A stretch of 64,000 bases of DNA from Nocardia takedensis NBRC 100417 (GCF_000308695.1 NZ_BAGG01000011.1:1-64000); one strand, 5' to 3'. Counted from the first letter of the stretch, positions 1 to 9,056 are shown. Notes: generated from the sequence alone by a model not told the origin. Program-made: numbers and translations.

Positions 1-953
1 TCAACGCCAGGGGCGGCATCCTGGATCGGCCGGTGCGGTTGTATCCGGTCGACGCGGGCGCGCCGTTGCCCGCGTTGTCCGCGCGGGTCGAGGCGCTGGT
101 GCGGTCGGGGCGGGTGGACGGGGTCGTCGGCTGGCATCTGTCCGACGCGCGCAAGGTCATCACGCCGCACACCGCGGGTCGGGTGCCGTACGTGTACACC
201 ACGTGTTACGAGGGCGGCGAGGACACGGCGGGCGTCTACATGGTGGGGGAGACTCCTAGTCAGCAGTTGTTCCCCGCCTTACGTTGGCTGCGCACGGAAT
301 TCGGCGTCCGCCGGTGGTGCGTGGTGGGCAACGACTACGTGTGGCCCCGGGAGACCGCGCGCGCCACAAGGGATTTCATGGCTGGCTCGGATCTGGAGAT
401 CATCGGTGAGGCGTTCGTGCCGTTGGGCGGGCGGGATTTCGCGCCGGTGCTGGGACTGATCGCGGACTCGCCCGCGCAAGGGGTGTTGCAACTGCTGGTC
501 GGGGCCGACGCCGCCGCGTTCAACAGCGCGTTCGCCGAGGCGGGCCTGGACGACGACCGCATCCGCCTCGCGATGATGATCGGCGAGGACGTGCTCTACG
601 CGGGCGGACCCGACAGCACCCGCGGACTGTTCACGGCCAGCGGCTATTTCGAGAGCGTGGTGACGCCGGAGGGGATGGATTTCGGCAGCCGCTACACCGC
701 GCGCTACGGCGCGTTCGCGCCCGCGCTGAACAATATCGGCGAATCCTGTTACGAGGGCATGCTGTTGTTCGCGGCGCTGGTGCAGACCGCGGGAAGTCTG
801 GAGCCGCGCGAGATCGAGCGGCGGGCCCGCCGGGTCGGGTACCGGGGGCCGCGCGGGACGGTGCGGGTGCGCGGGGTGCACACGACCCAGCCGGTCTATC
901 TGGCCAACACCGACGCCTTCGAGTTCAGCGTGCTCGCCGAGTTGCGGCCGTGA
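1..953 (+). CDS. ABC transporter substrate-binding protein, amide/urea type (5' end outside window)
   Basis: This is an extracytoplasmic solute-binding protein of the AmiC/UrtA/branched-chain amino acid type (periplasmic-binding fold type I). The reading frame is open to the first base and reads NARGGILDRPVRLY, which is typical of residues 40-60 of this family, so the GTG at 33 is internal and the true start and signal peptide lie upstream. The rest shows the alternating alpha/beta core, a segment like GESCYEGMLLFAAL near the C-terminus and a usual C-terminal length. UrtA/FmdD-type amide or urea binding is favoured, but the ligand cannot be fixed from sequence. No partner permease is visible; it would have to lie to the left. 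Confidence 0.72.
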   Translation, partial: NARGGILDRPVRLYPVDAGAPLPALSARVEALVRSGRVDGVVGWHLSDARKVITPHTAGRVPYVYTTCYEGGEDTAGVYMVGETPSQQLFPALRWLRTEFGVRRWCVVGNDYVWPRETARATRDFMAGSDLEIIGEAFVPLGGRDFAPVLGLIADSPAQGVLQLLVGADAAAFNSAFAEAGLDDDRIRLAMMIGEDVLYAGGPDSTRGLFTASGYFESVVTPEGMDFGSRYTARYGAFAPALNNIGESCYEGMLLFAALVQTAGSLEPREIERRARRVGYRGPRGTVRVRGVHTTQPVYLANTDAFEFSVLAELRP

Positions 954-1148
954 CGGGTTCGGTCGCGTAATCCGAAGTTCACCCGGCGGTTTCGCCCGCG
1001 ATACATCACCGGACTTTGATCGTCTTCGGACGAAATAGACCCGATCGAAAATATCCGTCGGCGGCCCGTCCACCGTCGACCCCCGGTGAGCCCGAGTCGT
1101 GCCGGCGTCCGGGATCCCGAGGGGCCGGACCGTCGCGTCCGGCCGGAA

Positions 1149-1183
1149 GGAATCGACCCGCCCGTCCCGGTCGGGTCGATTCC
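1149..1183. terminator. Inverted repeat, probable transcription terminator between converging genes
   Basis: A perfect 12-bp stem (GGAATCGACCCG / CGGGTCGATTCC) encloses an 11-nt loop just beyond the fadE27 stop and about 200 bp after the binding-protein stop. There is no clear T run, but it lies where two converging transcripts must end. Confidence 0.5.
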
Positions 1184-1190
1184 GACCGGA

Positions 1191-2303
1191 TCAGGCGGGT
1201 GCGGCGAACAGCGCGCCCAATGCCCGCAGGTGATCGCCCGCCCCGCCGAGCGCGAACTCGTTGTGCTTGGCCGCGGTGAAGTAGTTGTGCACGATGTGGT
1301 CGCGGTCGATGCCGACGCCGCCGTGCACGTGGACCACGGTGTGCGCCACGCGATGTCCGGCCTCGGCCGCCCAGAACTTGGCGGTGTGCACCGCCGCCGC
1401 GACCTCCTCGGCGGGCAGGTCCTCGGACAGCCGCCAGGCCGCCTGGGTCACCGCCAGCCGCAGGCCCTGCACGTCGATGTAGGCGTCGGCCAGGCGCTGG
1501 GCCACGGCCTGGAACGCGCCGATGGCCTTGCCGAACTGCTCGCGTTCGCGGGCGTAGTCGGCGACCAGATCCAGCGACTTCTCCAAGGTGCCCAACTGCT
1601 GGGCGGACAGACCCAGCCAGGCGCGCACGAGCAGCCAGTCCAGCAGGCGCGCGCCCCCGTCCAGGTCGCCCACCAATTCCGCGGGCGCGTCGGTGAATTC
1701 GATCTCGTACTCGTCACCGAGGTCAACGACCTGCTGTTCGGTGATCCGCACGCCCGCGGCCGAGGGGTCGACCAGGAAGACCGCGGCCCGGCCGGAGACG
1801 GTGGCGGGCACCAGGATGCGGGCGGCCCGCGTCGCGTAGGGGACGGTGGTCTTGGCGCCGGTGAGCCGCCACCCGTCGGACTCCTCGCGGGCGACGGTGG
1901 CGGGCGCGGTGGGCTCCCAGTTGCGTTCCTCGGTCAGCGCCGCGCTGAGCACGATCTCGCCCGTGCCCGCGCTGCGGGCCAGTTCGCGCTGCGCGTCGTC
2001 GCCGAAGGCGGCCAGCGCGCCCGCGCCGAGCACGATCGACCACAGGTAGGGGACCGCGGCGACCGAGCGGCCCAATTCGCGCAGGACCGAGGTCTGCTCG
2101 AGGATGCCGAAGCCGCCGCCGTCGACCCGCTCGGGCAGCGCGGCGGCCAGGACGCCGGTCTCGGCCAGGGCGCTCCACAGCGCCTCGTCGTAGCGGCCCG
2201 CTCGGTCCAGTTCGCGCAGTCGGTCGGCGGTGACGAGTTTGCCGGTGACCTCGGCGGTGAGGCGGCCCAGATCGTTCTGGGCCTCGGTGAGGGTGAAATC
2301 CAT
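1191..2303 (-). CDS. fadE27: Acyl-CoA dehydrogenase subunit FadE27/ChsE5-like
   Basis: This encodes a 370-residue flavin acyl-CoA dehydrogenase subunit. The ATG at 2303 gives MDFTLTEAQNDL, the usual N-terminus of the shorter subunit of actinobacterial heteromeric steroid dehydrogenases; the open frame further upstream overlaps fadE26 and is not needed. Three-domain ACAD architecture is seen, ending in the helical bundle with the HVHGGVGI signature near residue 330. It lies 23 bp behind fadE26 on the same strand. In M. tuberculosis ChsE4 and ChsE5 form an alpha2beta2 enzyme that dehydrogenates CoA thioesters of the cholesterol side chain. Assignment rests on synteny with fdxD, hsd4A and mce4 as well as on sequence. 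Confidence 0.85.
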   Translation of the reverse strand: MDFTLTEAQNDLGRLTAEVTGKLVTADRLRELDRAGRYDEALWSALAETGVLAAALPERVDGGGFGILEQTSVLRELGRSVAAVPYLWSIVLGAGALAAFGDDAQRELARSAGTGEIVLSAALTEERNWEPTAPATVAREESDGWRLTGAKTTVPYATRAARILVPATVSGRAAVFLVDPSAAGVRITEQQVVDLGDEYEIEFTDAPAELVGDLDGGARLLDWLLVRAWLGLSAQQLGTLEKSLDLVADYAREREQFGKAIGAFQAVAQRLADAYIDVQGLRLAVTQAAWRLSEDLPAEEVAAAVHTAKFWAAEAGHRVAHTVVHVHGGVGIDRDHIVHNYFTAAKHNEFALGGAGDHLRALGALFAAPA

Positions 2304-2326
2304 GGTGGTGAACCAGCTTCCGATTC

Positions 2327-3520
2327 TCAGCGGGCCGCGGCGGGCTGACGCAGCGCGGTCATGGCGATGATGTCGCGCTGCACTTCGTTGGTGCCGCCGC
2401 CGAAGGTCAGGATCAGCGCGGCGCGGTGCATGCGCTCGAGGCGGCCGCGCAGTTGCGCGCCGGGGGAGTCCTGGCGCAGGTACGCCTGCGGCCCGAGGAC
2501 CTCCATGAGCAGCCGGTAGGCCTCGGTGGCCAGTTCGGTGCCGTAGACCTTGCAGGTGGAGGCGTCCCACGGGCGCGGAGCGGCTTCACCGCCCGCGTCG
2601 GCGCGGCTGGCGATCTCCCAGTTGAGCAGCTTGAGGTATTCCACCTTGGCGTGCACCTTGGCCAGGTTGAGCTGCACCCATTCGCGGTCGATGACCCGCG
2701 AGCCGTCGGCGGCCTTGGTGGTGCGGGCCCAGTCGACGGTCTGGGTGAGCGCCAGGCCCAGCGGTCCGGCGGAGGTGAGCGCGACGCGTTCGTGGTTGAG
2801 CTGGTTGGTGATCAGCCCCCAGCCGCCGTTCTCCTGTCCGACCAGTGCGCTGACCGGGACCCGCACGTCTTGGTAGTAGGTGGCGCTGGTGTCCGGGCCC
2901 GCCATGGTGTGCACGGGGGTGTAGGAGAAACCCTCGGTGTCGGTCGGCACGATGAGCATGCTGATGCCCTTGTGCTTCTTGGCCGCGGGGTCGGTGCGCA
3001 CGGCCAGCCAGATGTAGTCGGCGTAGGCGATGAGGCTGGTCCACATCTTCTGGCCGTTGACGACGTAGTCGTCGCCGTCGCGGACCGCGCTGGTGCGCAG
3101 GCTCGCCAGGTCGGTGCCCGCGCCCGGTTCGGAGTAGCCGATGGCGAAGTGCAGTTCGCCCGCCGCGATCTTCGGCAGGAAGAACTTCTTCTGCTCGGGG
3201 CTGCCGAAGTGCATGATCGTGGGCGCGACGGAGTTGATGGTCAGGAACGGCACCGGCGCGCCGGCGATGGCGGCCTCGTCGGTGAAGATCAGCTGATCCA
3301 TGGTGGGGCGGTCCTGACCGCCGAACTCCTCGGGCCAGGCCAGGGTGAGCCAGCCGTCGCTGCCCATGTCGCGCACGACCTCGCGGTAGACGTTGCCGTG
3401 GCCGTATTCACCGGTCTGGGCGCTGAGCGCGGCCCTGCGCTCCGGGGTGATCAGCCGCGCGAAATAGTCGCGCAGCTCCGCGCGGAGCTCCTCCTGCTGC
3501 GGTGTATACGCGATGCGCAT
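2327..3520 (-). CDS. fadE26: Acyl-CoA dehydrogenase subunit FadE26/ChsE4-like
   Basis: This 397-residue acyl-CoA dehydrogenase is the first gene of the leftward operon. The ATG at 3520 gives MRIAYTPQQEELRAELRDYF; an in-frame ATG about 50 bp upstream would run through the operator region and is less likely. Family marks include the FAD/substrate segment FAIGYSEPGAGTDLASL (about residues 120-136), WTSLIAYADYIWL, and the C-terminal FGGGTNEVQRDIIA. It partners the adjacent fadE27 product as the alpha2beta2 ChsE4-ChsE5 enzyme for sterol side-chain beta-oxidation (established in M. tuberculosis, inferred here). A KstR-type palindrome lies about 55 bp upstream of the start. Confidence 0.87.
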   Translation of the reverse strand: MRIAYTPQQEELRAELRDYFARLITPERRAALSAQTGEYGHGNVYREVVRDMGSDGWLTLAWPEEFGGQDRPTMDQLIFTDEAAIAGAPVPFLTINSVAPTIMHFGSPEQKKFFLPKIAAGELHFAIGYSEPGAGTDLASLRTSAVRDGDDYVVNGQKMWTSLIAYADYIWLAVRTDPAAKKHKGISMLIVPTDTEGFSYTPVHTMAGPDTSATYYQDVRVPVSALVGQENGGWGLITNQLNHERVALTSAGPLGLALTQTVDWARTTKAADGSRVIDREWVQLNLAKVHAKVEYLKLLNWEIASRADAGGEAAPRPWDASTCKVYGTELATEAYRLLMEVLGPQAYLRQDSPGAQLRGRLERMHRAALILTFGGGTNEVQRDIIAMTALRQPAAAR

Positions 3521-3574
3521 GACAAAACCTCGAGCCTTCGTTGGAAGCGGTTGATCCGATGATTGCATATCGAC

Positions 3575-3588
3575 TGAAACATGTTCCA
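3575..3588. promoter_or_regulatory. KstR-type operator in front of fadE26
   Basis: TGAAACATGTTCCA fits the published KstR consensus TNNAACNNGTTNNA at every fixed base. It lies between the divergent fadE26 and fdxD starts, so a single bound dimer could control both. Binding is inferred; the kstR gene itself is not in this window. Confidence 0.75.
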
Positions 3589-3674
3589 GTATTGACCTCC
3601 AATCCGCCCGGTTGCGTTCCGCGTGACCGGGGGAACTTGTAGGCTCGCAGCACAGGCTTCGGTAAGGAGTTCCC

Positions 3675-3863
3675 ATGAAGGTCACGGTCGATCTCGATCA
3701 GTGCGAAGCGAACGGAATCTGCGTCGGATTCGCCCCCGACGTGTTTGAACTCGATGACGACGACCAGTTGCACATTCTGGTCGCCGAGGTGCCGCAGAAT
3801 CTGCTCGGCGAGGTGGAGGACGCGGTGGCGCAGTGCCCGAAGGCGGCGCTGAAACTGGAGTGA
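3675..3863 (+). CDS. fdxD: Ferredoxin FdxD, 3Fe-4S type
   Basis: This 62-residue acidic ferredoxin starts MKVTVDLDQCEANGIC behind a good ribosome site (AAGGAG). Cluster ligands are C10, C16 and C54 (QCPKAAL); the position that would hold the fourth ligand in a 4Fe-4S protein is N13, so a 3Fe-4S cluster is expected. Such small ferredoxins serve cytochromes P450, and in this locus the likely clients are sterol monooxygenases, although none is encoded in the window. It stands divergent from fadE26, matching Rv3503c in M. tuberculosis. A KstR-like palindrome lies just after its stop. Confidence 0.85.
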   Translation: MKVTVDLDQCEANGICVGFAPDVFELDDDDQLHILVAEVPQNLLGEVEDAVAQCPKAALKLE

Positions 3864-3881
3864 GCGTGCTTGCCGACAGAT

Positions 3882-3895
3882 AGGAACACGTTCTA
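3882..3895. promoter_or_regulatory. KstR-like operator in front of hsd4A
   Basis: AGGAACACGTTCTA matches TNNAACNNGTTNNA except for the first base. It lies 87 bp before the hsd4A start, which suggests that hsd4A has its own sterol-responsive promoter. Confidence 0.65.
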
Positions 3896-3982
3896 GAGTC
3901 GCTCCGTGACCCAGCTTACACAGCCCAGTATCAGCCGCTCGTGCGATGTGCGCGAGGCCATCGAGCACAGTGAGGTCGCGTC

Positions 3983-4888
3983 GTGAGCGAATCCGGGACG
4001 GACCTGTCCGGTCGGGTCGCCGTCGTCACGGGCGCGGGCGCCGGTCTCGGCAAGGCCGAGGCCCTCGCGCTGGCGGCCGCGGGCGCGTCGGTGGTCGTCA
4101 ACGATCTGAGCGAGAACGACACGGTGACCGAGACCCTGGAGCAGATCCGGGCGCTCGGGGCCAAGGCCGAGTTCGTGGCGGGCAGCATCGCCGAGCGGGC
4201 CACCGCGGACGCGCTGGTCACCACCGCGACCGAGGCGTTCGGCAGCCTGGACATCGTGGTGAACAACGCGGGCATCACCCGCGACCGCATGCTGTTCAAC
4301 ATGTCCGACGAGGACTTCGACGCGGTGCTCGCGGTGCACCTGCGCGGTCACTTCCTCTTGACGCGCAACGCGGCCGCCTATTGGCGGGGCAAGTCCAAAC
4401 AGGCGGGCGCTCCGGTCTACGGCAGGCTGATCAACACCTCTTCCGAGGCCGGGTTGCTCGGTCCGGAGGGGCAGGCCAATTACGGCGCGGCCAAGGCGGG
4501 CATCACCGCGTTGACGCTGTCGGCGTCGCGGGTGCTGGCGCGATTCGGCGTGCGCGCCAACGCCATCGCGCCGCGCGCGCGGACCGCGATGACCGAGGCG
4601 GTGTTCAGCGCGGCGCCCGACGGCGAGGTCGATCCGCTCTCGCCCGATCACGTGGCGCGGTTGGTCGCGTTCCTGGCCTCGCCCGCCGCCGACGCGGTGA
4701 CCGGTCAGTTGTTCGTCGTCTACGGGCCGATGGTGGCGCTGATGGCCGCTCCGGTGGTCGAGCGGCGCTTCGACGCCGAGGGGGAGCGGTGGAGTGTGGA
4801 CGGCTTGGCCGACACGCTCGGTGGTTACTTCGCGGATCGCCCGCAGGGGCGCACCTTCTCCGCGACCTCGCTGAACGATCTGGGCTGA
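3983..4888 (+). CDS. hsd4A: Short-chain dehydrogenase Hsd4A (steroid/hydroxyacyl-CoA dehydrogenase)
   Basis: This 301-residue classical SDR starts at GTG 3983. It has the NAD(P)-binding TGAGAGLG near residue 15, NNAG at about residue 93, and the catalytic Ser with YGAAK near residues 170-175. Family members Rv3502c and rhodococcal Hsd4A act on steroid 17-hydroxyls and on beta-hydroxyacyl-CoA side-chain intermediates. The C-terminal extension beyond the SDR fold is typical of the hydroxysteroid branch. It lies between two KstR-like sites and upstream of yrbE4A, as in mycobacteria. Cytosolic. The exact substrate is inferred. Confidence 0.85.
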   Translation: MSESGTDLSGRVAVVTGAGAGLGKAEALALAAAGASVVVNDLSENDTVTETLEQIRALGAKAEFVAGSIAERATADALVTTATEAFGSLDIVVNNAGITRDRMLFNMSDEDFDAVLAVHLRGHFLLTRNAAAYWRGKSKQAGAPVYGRLINTSSEAGLLGPEGQANYGAAKAGITALTLSASRVLARFGVRANAIAPRARTAMTEAVFSAAPDGEVDPLSPDHVARLVAFLASPAADAVTGQLFVVYGPMVALMAAPVVERRFDAEGERWSVDGLADTLGGYFADRPQGRTFSATSLNDLG

Positions 4889-5018
4889 TGGGAGGCCGAT
4901 GGCGGCTGCCATCGGTTACCTACTGATCGGTTGTCCAACTATTGATCGCGGGTCTGCCACTTGGTAGACATGAGAGTCCGATGTGTAACTCTCCTCACAG
5001 GCCACGAAGCGAGCGCAG

Positions 5019-5109
5019 GCGATACGTGTTCTAAATAAATGAGCCGGTTCCTGGAAAATCGCAGTTCAAAGTGGACAAAATCTCGCATCAGCGAGATGAA
5101 CATGTTCTA
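5019..5109 (+). promoter_or_regulatory. Control region of the mce4 operon with two KstR-like sites
   Basis: The 295-bp gap between hsd4A and yrbE4A is AT-richer than its surroundings. It contains a near-consensus operator at 5096-5109 (ATGAACATGTTCTA, first base off) and a weaker half-matching site around 5022-5033 (ATACGTGTTCTA). The nearer site ends 75 bp before yrbE4A. KstR control of mce4 is established in mycobacteria and rhodococci; occupancy here is inferred. Confidence 0.65.
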
Positions 5110-5183
5110 ATCATTGCGGCGACGATGCCCGTGGCGGGGCGTGTCGTGCGTTACACGAGCACGATGAGCAAGGAGGATCGCGA

Positions 5184-5948
5184 ATGAACGAGGTCCTTGC
5201 CGTGCCGTTGCGGGCCGTCGGCGGGTTCTTCGAACTCACCGCCGACGTGGCCCGGGCGAGCATCCGCAGGCCCTTTCAAGCGCGTGAGTTCATCGATCAG
5301 TCCTGGTTCATCGCGCGCGTCTCGCTCGTGCCGACCCTGCTGGTCGCGATCCCGTTCACCGTGCTGGTGAGCTTCACGCTGAACATCCTGTTGCGCGAGA
5401 TCGGCGCGGCCGACCTGAGCGGGGCGGGCGCCGCCTTCGGCGCGGTCACCCAGGTCGGCCCCATCGTCACCGTGCTGATCGTCGCGGGCGCGGGCGCCAC
5501 GGCCATCTGCGCGGACCTCGGGGCGCGCACCATCCGCGAAGAGATCGACGCCATGAAGGTGCTCGGCATCGACCCGGTGCACCGCCTGGTTGTCCCCCGC
5601 GTGCTCGCCTCGATGTTCGTGGCGCTCATGCTAAACGGCCTGGTCTGCACCATCGGCATCCTCGGCGGCTTCCTGTTCTCGGTGCTGTTGCAGGACGTCA
5701 ACCCCGGCGCGTTCGTCAACGGGATCACCCTGCTGACCCACCTGCCCGAACTGGTCATCTCCGAGATCAAGGCGGGCCTGTTCGGTCTGATCGCGGGCCT
5801 GGTCGCCTGCTACCTCGGATTGAACGTCCGCGGCGGACCCAAGAGCGTCGGCGACGCGGTCAACCAGACCGTCGTCTTCGCCTTCATGGCCCTGTTCGTG
5901 GTCAACGTGGTGGTCACCGCGGTCGGCATCAAGTTCACGGTGCGGTGA
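5184..5948 (+). CDS. yrbE4A: Mce4 ABC-type permease YrbE4A (MlaE family)
   Basis: This encodes a 254-residue integral membrane permease of the MlaE/YrbE family, first gene of the mce4 operon, behind the ribosome site AAGGAGG. About five or six hydrophobic segments are seen and the family loop EEIDAMKVLGIDP is present near residue 115. With YrbE4B and an ATPase (MceG, not encoded here) it forms the inner-membrane part of the Mce4 sterol importer. It is followed by yrbE4B after 4 bp. Confidence 0.93.
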   Translation: MNEVLAVPLRAVGGFFELTADVARASIRRPFQAREFIDQSWFIARVSLVPTLLVAIPFTVLVSFTLNILLREIGAADLSGAGAAFGAVTQVGPIVTVLIVAGAGATAICADLGARTIREEIDAMKVLGIDPVHRLVVPRVLASMFVALMLNGLVCTIGILGGFLFSVLLQDVNPGAFVNGITLLTHLPELVISEIKAGLFGLIAGLVACYLGLNVRGGPKSVGDAVNQTVVFAFMALFVVNVVVTAVGIKFTVR

Positions 5949-5952
5949 CCCG

Positions 5953-6804
5953 ATGGCCTTCGTGATCCAATCCCGCTTCCCGCGGACCGTGCGCCGCGCG
6001 CGCAAATTCTCGGCCTCGCTGGACAACCTCGGCAAACACGCCGTCTTCTACGCGCAGGCGTTGGCCTCCATCCCCCGCGCCCTGGTGCACTACCGCACCG
6101 AGACCATCCGGCTCATCGCCGAGATCAGCATGGGCACCGGGGCGTTGGCCGTCATCGGCGGCACCGTCGTCATCGTCGGCTTCCTGACCCTTTTCACCGG
6201 CGGCACCATCGCCGTGCAGGGCTACAGCTCACTGGGCAATATCGGCATCGAGGCGCTGACCGGCTTCTTCTCGGCCTTCATCAACGTCCGCATCGCCGCG
6301 CCCGTCATCTCCGGCATCGGCCTGGCCGCGACCATCGGGGCGGGATCGACCGCCCAACTCGGCGCGATGCGGGTGGCCGAGGAGATCGACGCGCTCGAAT
6401 CCATGGCCATCCGCCCGGTGCCCTATCTGGTCGGCACCCGCGTGCTGGCCGGAATGATCGCCATCGTTCCGCTCTACGCGCTCGCGGTGATCGCCTCGTT
6501 CCTCGCGGCGCGTTTCGCGACCGTCGTCATCTACGGACAGTCATCGGGCGTTTATGACCATTATTTCTCCACGTTCCTCATTCCGAGCGATATTCTCTGG
6601 TCGTTCGCGCAGGCGATCTTCATGGCGCTCGCGGTGATGATGATCCACACGTATTACGGCTACAACGCTGCGGGCGGCCCGGTCGGCGTCGGTATCGCGG
6701 TCGGCAACGCGGTACGGGCCTCGCTGGTCGCGGTGGTCACGGTGACGCTGCTGATTTCGCTGGCCATCTACGGAACCTCCGGCAACTTCCATCTCTCCGG
6801 GTAG
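5953..6804 (+). CDS. yrbE4B: Mce4 ABC-type permease YrbE4B (MlaE family)
   Basis: This 283-residue MlaE-type permease is the second of the pair. It has a long amphipathic N-terminus, several transmembrane helices and the conserved loop AEEIDALESMAIRP near residue 143. It pairs with YrbE4A as the membrane core of the Mce4 transporter. Only 4 bp separate it from yrbE4A and 6 bp from mce4A, so one transcript is expected. Confidence 0.93.
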   Translation: MAFVIQSRFPRTVRRARKFSASLDNLGKHAVFYAQALASIPRALVHYRTETIRLIAEISMGTGALAVIGGTVVIVGFLTLFTGGTIAVQGYSSLGNIGIEALTGFFSAFINVRIAAPVISGIGLAATIGAGSTAQLGAMRVAEEIDALESMAIRPVPYLVGTRVLAGMIAIVPLYALAVIASFLAARFATVVIYGQSSGVYDHYFSTFLIPSDILWSFAQAIFMALAVMMIHTYYGYNAAGGPVGVGIAVGNAVRASLVAVVTVTLLISLAIYGTSGNFHLSG

Positions 6805-6810
6805 AGCGAT

Positions 6811-8031
6811 ATGGCGGATTCGAAGCAATCGGAAAGTCGCGTCGTGCGCGCGTTACGCGGTGGGCTCGGGCTGAAACTGGCGGGCCTCGGGATGATTCTC
6901 GTGCTGGTCGTGGTCGTGTCGATCTCCCTGGTCATGTTCTCCGGCGGATTCACCAGGACGGCGAAGATCCTGGTCCAGGCCCCCCGCAGCGGCCTGGTCC
7001 TGGACACCGACGCCAAGGTGAAGGTGCGCGGGGTGGAGATCGGCCGGGTCGTCTCGGTCGACCTCGACGACGAAGGTGCGCTGCTGCACCTCGAGGTATC
7101 GCCCGAGGAATTGCGGCGGGTGCCCGCCAATGTCGCCGTCGACATCAGGTCGACCACGGTATTCGGCGCGAAGTACGTCAATTTCGTCATTCCGGAACAG
7201 CCGTCGCCGACTTCGCTGCGGCCGGGTTCGACGGTGACCGCCGAACAGGTGACCGTGGAATTCAACACGCTGTTCCAGCACCTGTCCGACGTGCTCGCAC
7301 TGCTCGAGCCGGAGAAATTGAACGCGACCCTGGGCGCGCTCGGTTCGGCGCTGGACGGACGCGGCGAGAAACTCGGCGAACTGCTCACCAGCAGTGACGA
7401 ATACCTGCGCGAGATCAATCCGTACCTGCCGACGCTGCGCGCGGATCTCCAGAAGACCGCCGGCGTGACCGGCATCTACGCCGACTCCGCGGACGACTTG
7501 TTGCGCACGGTGGACAACACCACCGTCATCGGCCGCACCTTGGTCGACCAGCAGGACGATCTCGACAACGTGCTGGCCAGCCTGGTCGGGCTGAGCAACA
7601 CCACCGGCGCGGTCCTGCGCGAGAACGAGACGAATCTGGCCGCCACCTTCGATCTGCTGCGGCCCACCTCGCAACTGCTCGATGCCTACCGGCCCGCGCT
7701 CAGCTGCCTGGTCAACGGTGTCGGCGGGCTGGTTCCGCTGGCCGAGGAGATCTTCGGCGGCGTGCTGCCCGGCATCGGCATGAACACCAACTTCATGTGG
7801 GGCGCCAAGCCCTACACCTATCCCGAGGACCTGCCGAAGGTGAACGCCACCGGCGGGCCGCGCTGCGACGGCGTGGTGGACCGGGCGCCCGGCAGCCACG
7901 CCGACTACCTGGTCACCGATACCAATCAAGGGGCCCCGTACATGCCCAGCACGGGCCCGATCGTGTTCAACGAACCGCCCAAGGTGTTCCAACTGCTGTT
8001 CGCCGGGCTACCGGGGATGGGAGCACCGTGA
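6811..8031 (+). CDS. mce4A: Mce family protein Mce4A
   Basis: This 406-residue Mce/MlaD-domain protein has an N-terminal membrane anchor (about residues 22-45), the MlaD/Mce domain next (segment KVKVRGVEIGRVVSV near residue 70), and then the long helical Mce region (DUF3407-like). Mce proteins assemble as a tube across the cell envelope that passes hydrophobic substrate, here cholesterol or other sterols by homology. The stop overlaps the mce4B GTG start by 4 bp. Confidence 0.92.
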   Translation: MADSKQSESRVVRALRGGLGLKLAGLGMILVLVVVVSISLVMFSGGFTRTAKILVQAPRSGLVLDTDAKVKVRGVEIGRVVSVDLDDEGALLHLEVSPEELRRVPANVAVDIRSTTVFGAKYVNFVIPEQPSPTSLRPGSTVTAEQVTVEFNTLFQHLSDVLALLEPEKLNATLGALGSALDGRGEKLGELLTSSDEYLREINPYLPTLRADLQKTAGVTGIYADSADDLLRTVDNTTVIGRTLVDQQDDLDNVLASLVGLSNTTGAVLRENETNLAATFDLLRPTSQLLDAYRPALSCLVNGVGGLVPLAEEIFGGVLPGIGMNTNFMWGAKPYTYPEDLPKVNATGGPRCDGVVDRAPGSHADYLVTDTNQGAPYMPSTGPIVFNEPPKVFQLLFAGLPGMGAP

Positions 8032-9056
8032 AGAACACCGCGACCACTGTCAAACTGACGATCTTCACCGTGGTGATGTCGCTGGTGTTCGCCGGCCTCG
8101 CGATCGTGTTCAGTCAGGTGCGTTTCGCCAGGGAGCACAGCTATCACGCCGTGTTCACCAGTTCCTCGGGCATCCTGCCCGGTGCGAAGGTCCGCATCGC
8201 GGGCGTGCCGGTGGGGTCGGTGAGCGATGTGCAGGTCGGCGACGACCACCTCGCACACGTCGAATTCGATGTCGATCGCAAATACACCCTGTTGACCAGC
8301 ACCAAGGCCACCATCCGGTACGAGAACCTGGTCGGCGACCGGTATCTCGAACTGCTGGAAGGTCCCGGCTCGGCGCGGGTGCTGCACTCCGGCGGCACCA
8401 TCGGCCTGGACCAGACCTCGCCCGCGCTGGACCTCGACCTGCTGCTCGGCGGCTTCAAACCGCTGCTGCGCGGGCTGGACCCGGCTCAGGTCAACGATCT
8501 GACCTCGGCGCTGTTGCAGATCTTCCAGGGTCAGGGCGGCACGCTGGTGCAGTTGCTCAACAGCTCCGGGTCCTTCGCGCGCACCCTGGCCGATCGCGAT
8601 CAGCTCATCGGCAGCGTCATCGACAACCTGAACACCGTGCTGCGCACCATCGACGAACGCGGCGACCAGTTCGCCACCACCCTCGACGAATTGCAGCGCC
8701 TGGTCAGCGGTCTGGCCGCCGACCGCGACCCGATCGGCGACGCGCTGCCGCGCATCGCGGGCGCCACCGGTGATCTGACCCAGCTGTTGGCGACCGCGCG
8801 CCCGGACCTGCGCAACACCATCGAGCAGACCGGCAGGCTGGCCACCAACCTCGACGAGGGGTCCGACACCGTGCAGTGGGTGTTGGACAAGCTGCCCGAA
8901 ACCTACAAACAGCTCATCCGGATCGGCGCGTACGGATCGTTCCTCCAGCTCTACGTCTGCGGGACCAACTTCCTCGTCGACGGTCCCGACGGGCAGACGC
9001 TGGAGGTAAAGATGCCGGGTCTGCAGGCGACGGGAAGGTGTGAACCCAATGGCTGA
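8028..9056 (+). CDS. mce4B: Mce family protein Mce4B
   Basis: This 342-residue Mce protein starts at GTG 8028, where the GTGA overlap with mce4A and the anchor helix (LTIFTVVMSLVFAGLAIVF) fix the start; the longer open frame upstream is mce4A in another frame. The MlaD domain segment KVRIAGVPVGSV lies near residue 58, followed by a long helical domain with a heptad-like pattern (about residues 150-300). It is the second subunit of the Mce4 hexamer. Confidence 0.91.
   Translation: MKNTATTVKLTIFTVVMSLVFAGLAIVFSQVRFAREHSYHAVFTSSSGILPGAKVRIAGVPVGSVSDVQVGDDHLAHVEFDVDRKYTLLTSTKATIRYENLVGDRYLELLEGPGSARVLHSGGTIGLDQTSPALDLDLLLGGFKPLLRGLDPAQVNDLTSALLQIFQGQGGTLVQLLNSSGSFARTLADRDQLIGSVIDNLNTVLRTIDERGDQFATTLDELQRLVSGLAADRDPIGDALPRIAGATGDLTQLLATARPDLRNTIEQTGRLATNLDEGSDTVQWVLDKLPETYKQLIRIGAYGSFLQLYVCGTNFLVDGPDGQTLEVKMPGLQATGRCEPNG

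Noticed and set aside
3502..3513. Extra GntR operator (TGTATACGCG) near the fadE26 start
   Set aside because: Imperfect, single, inside a chromosomal coding region unrelated to the element.
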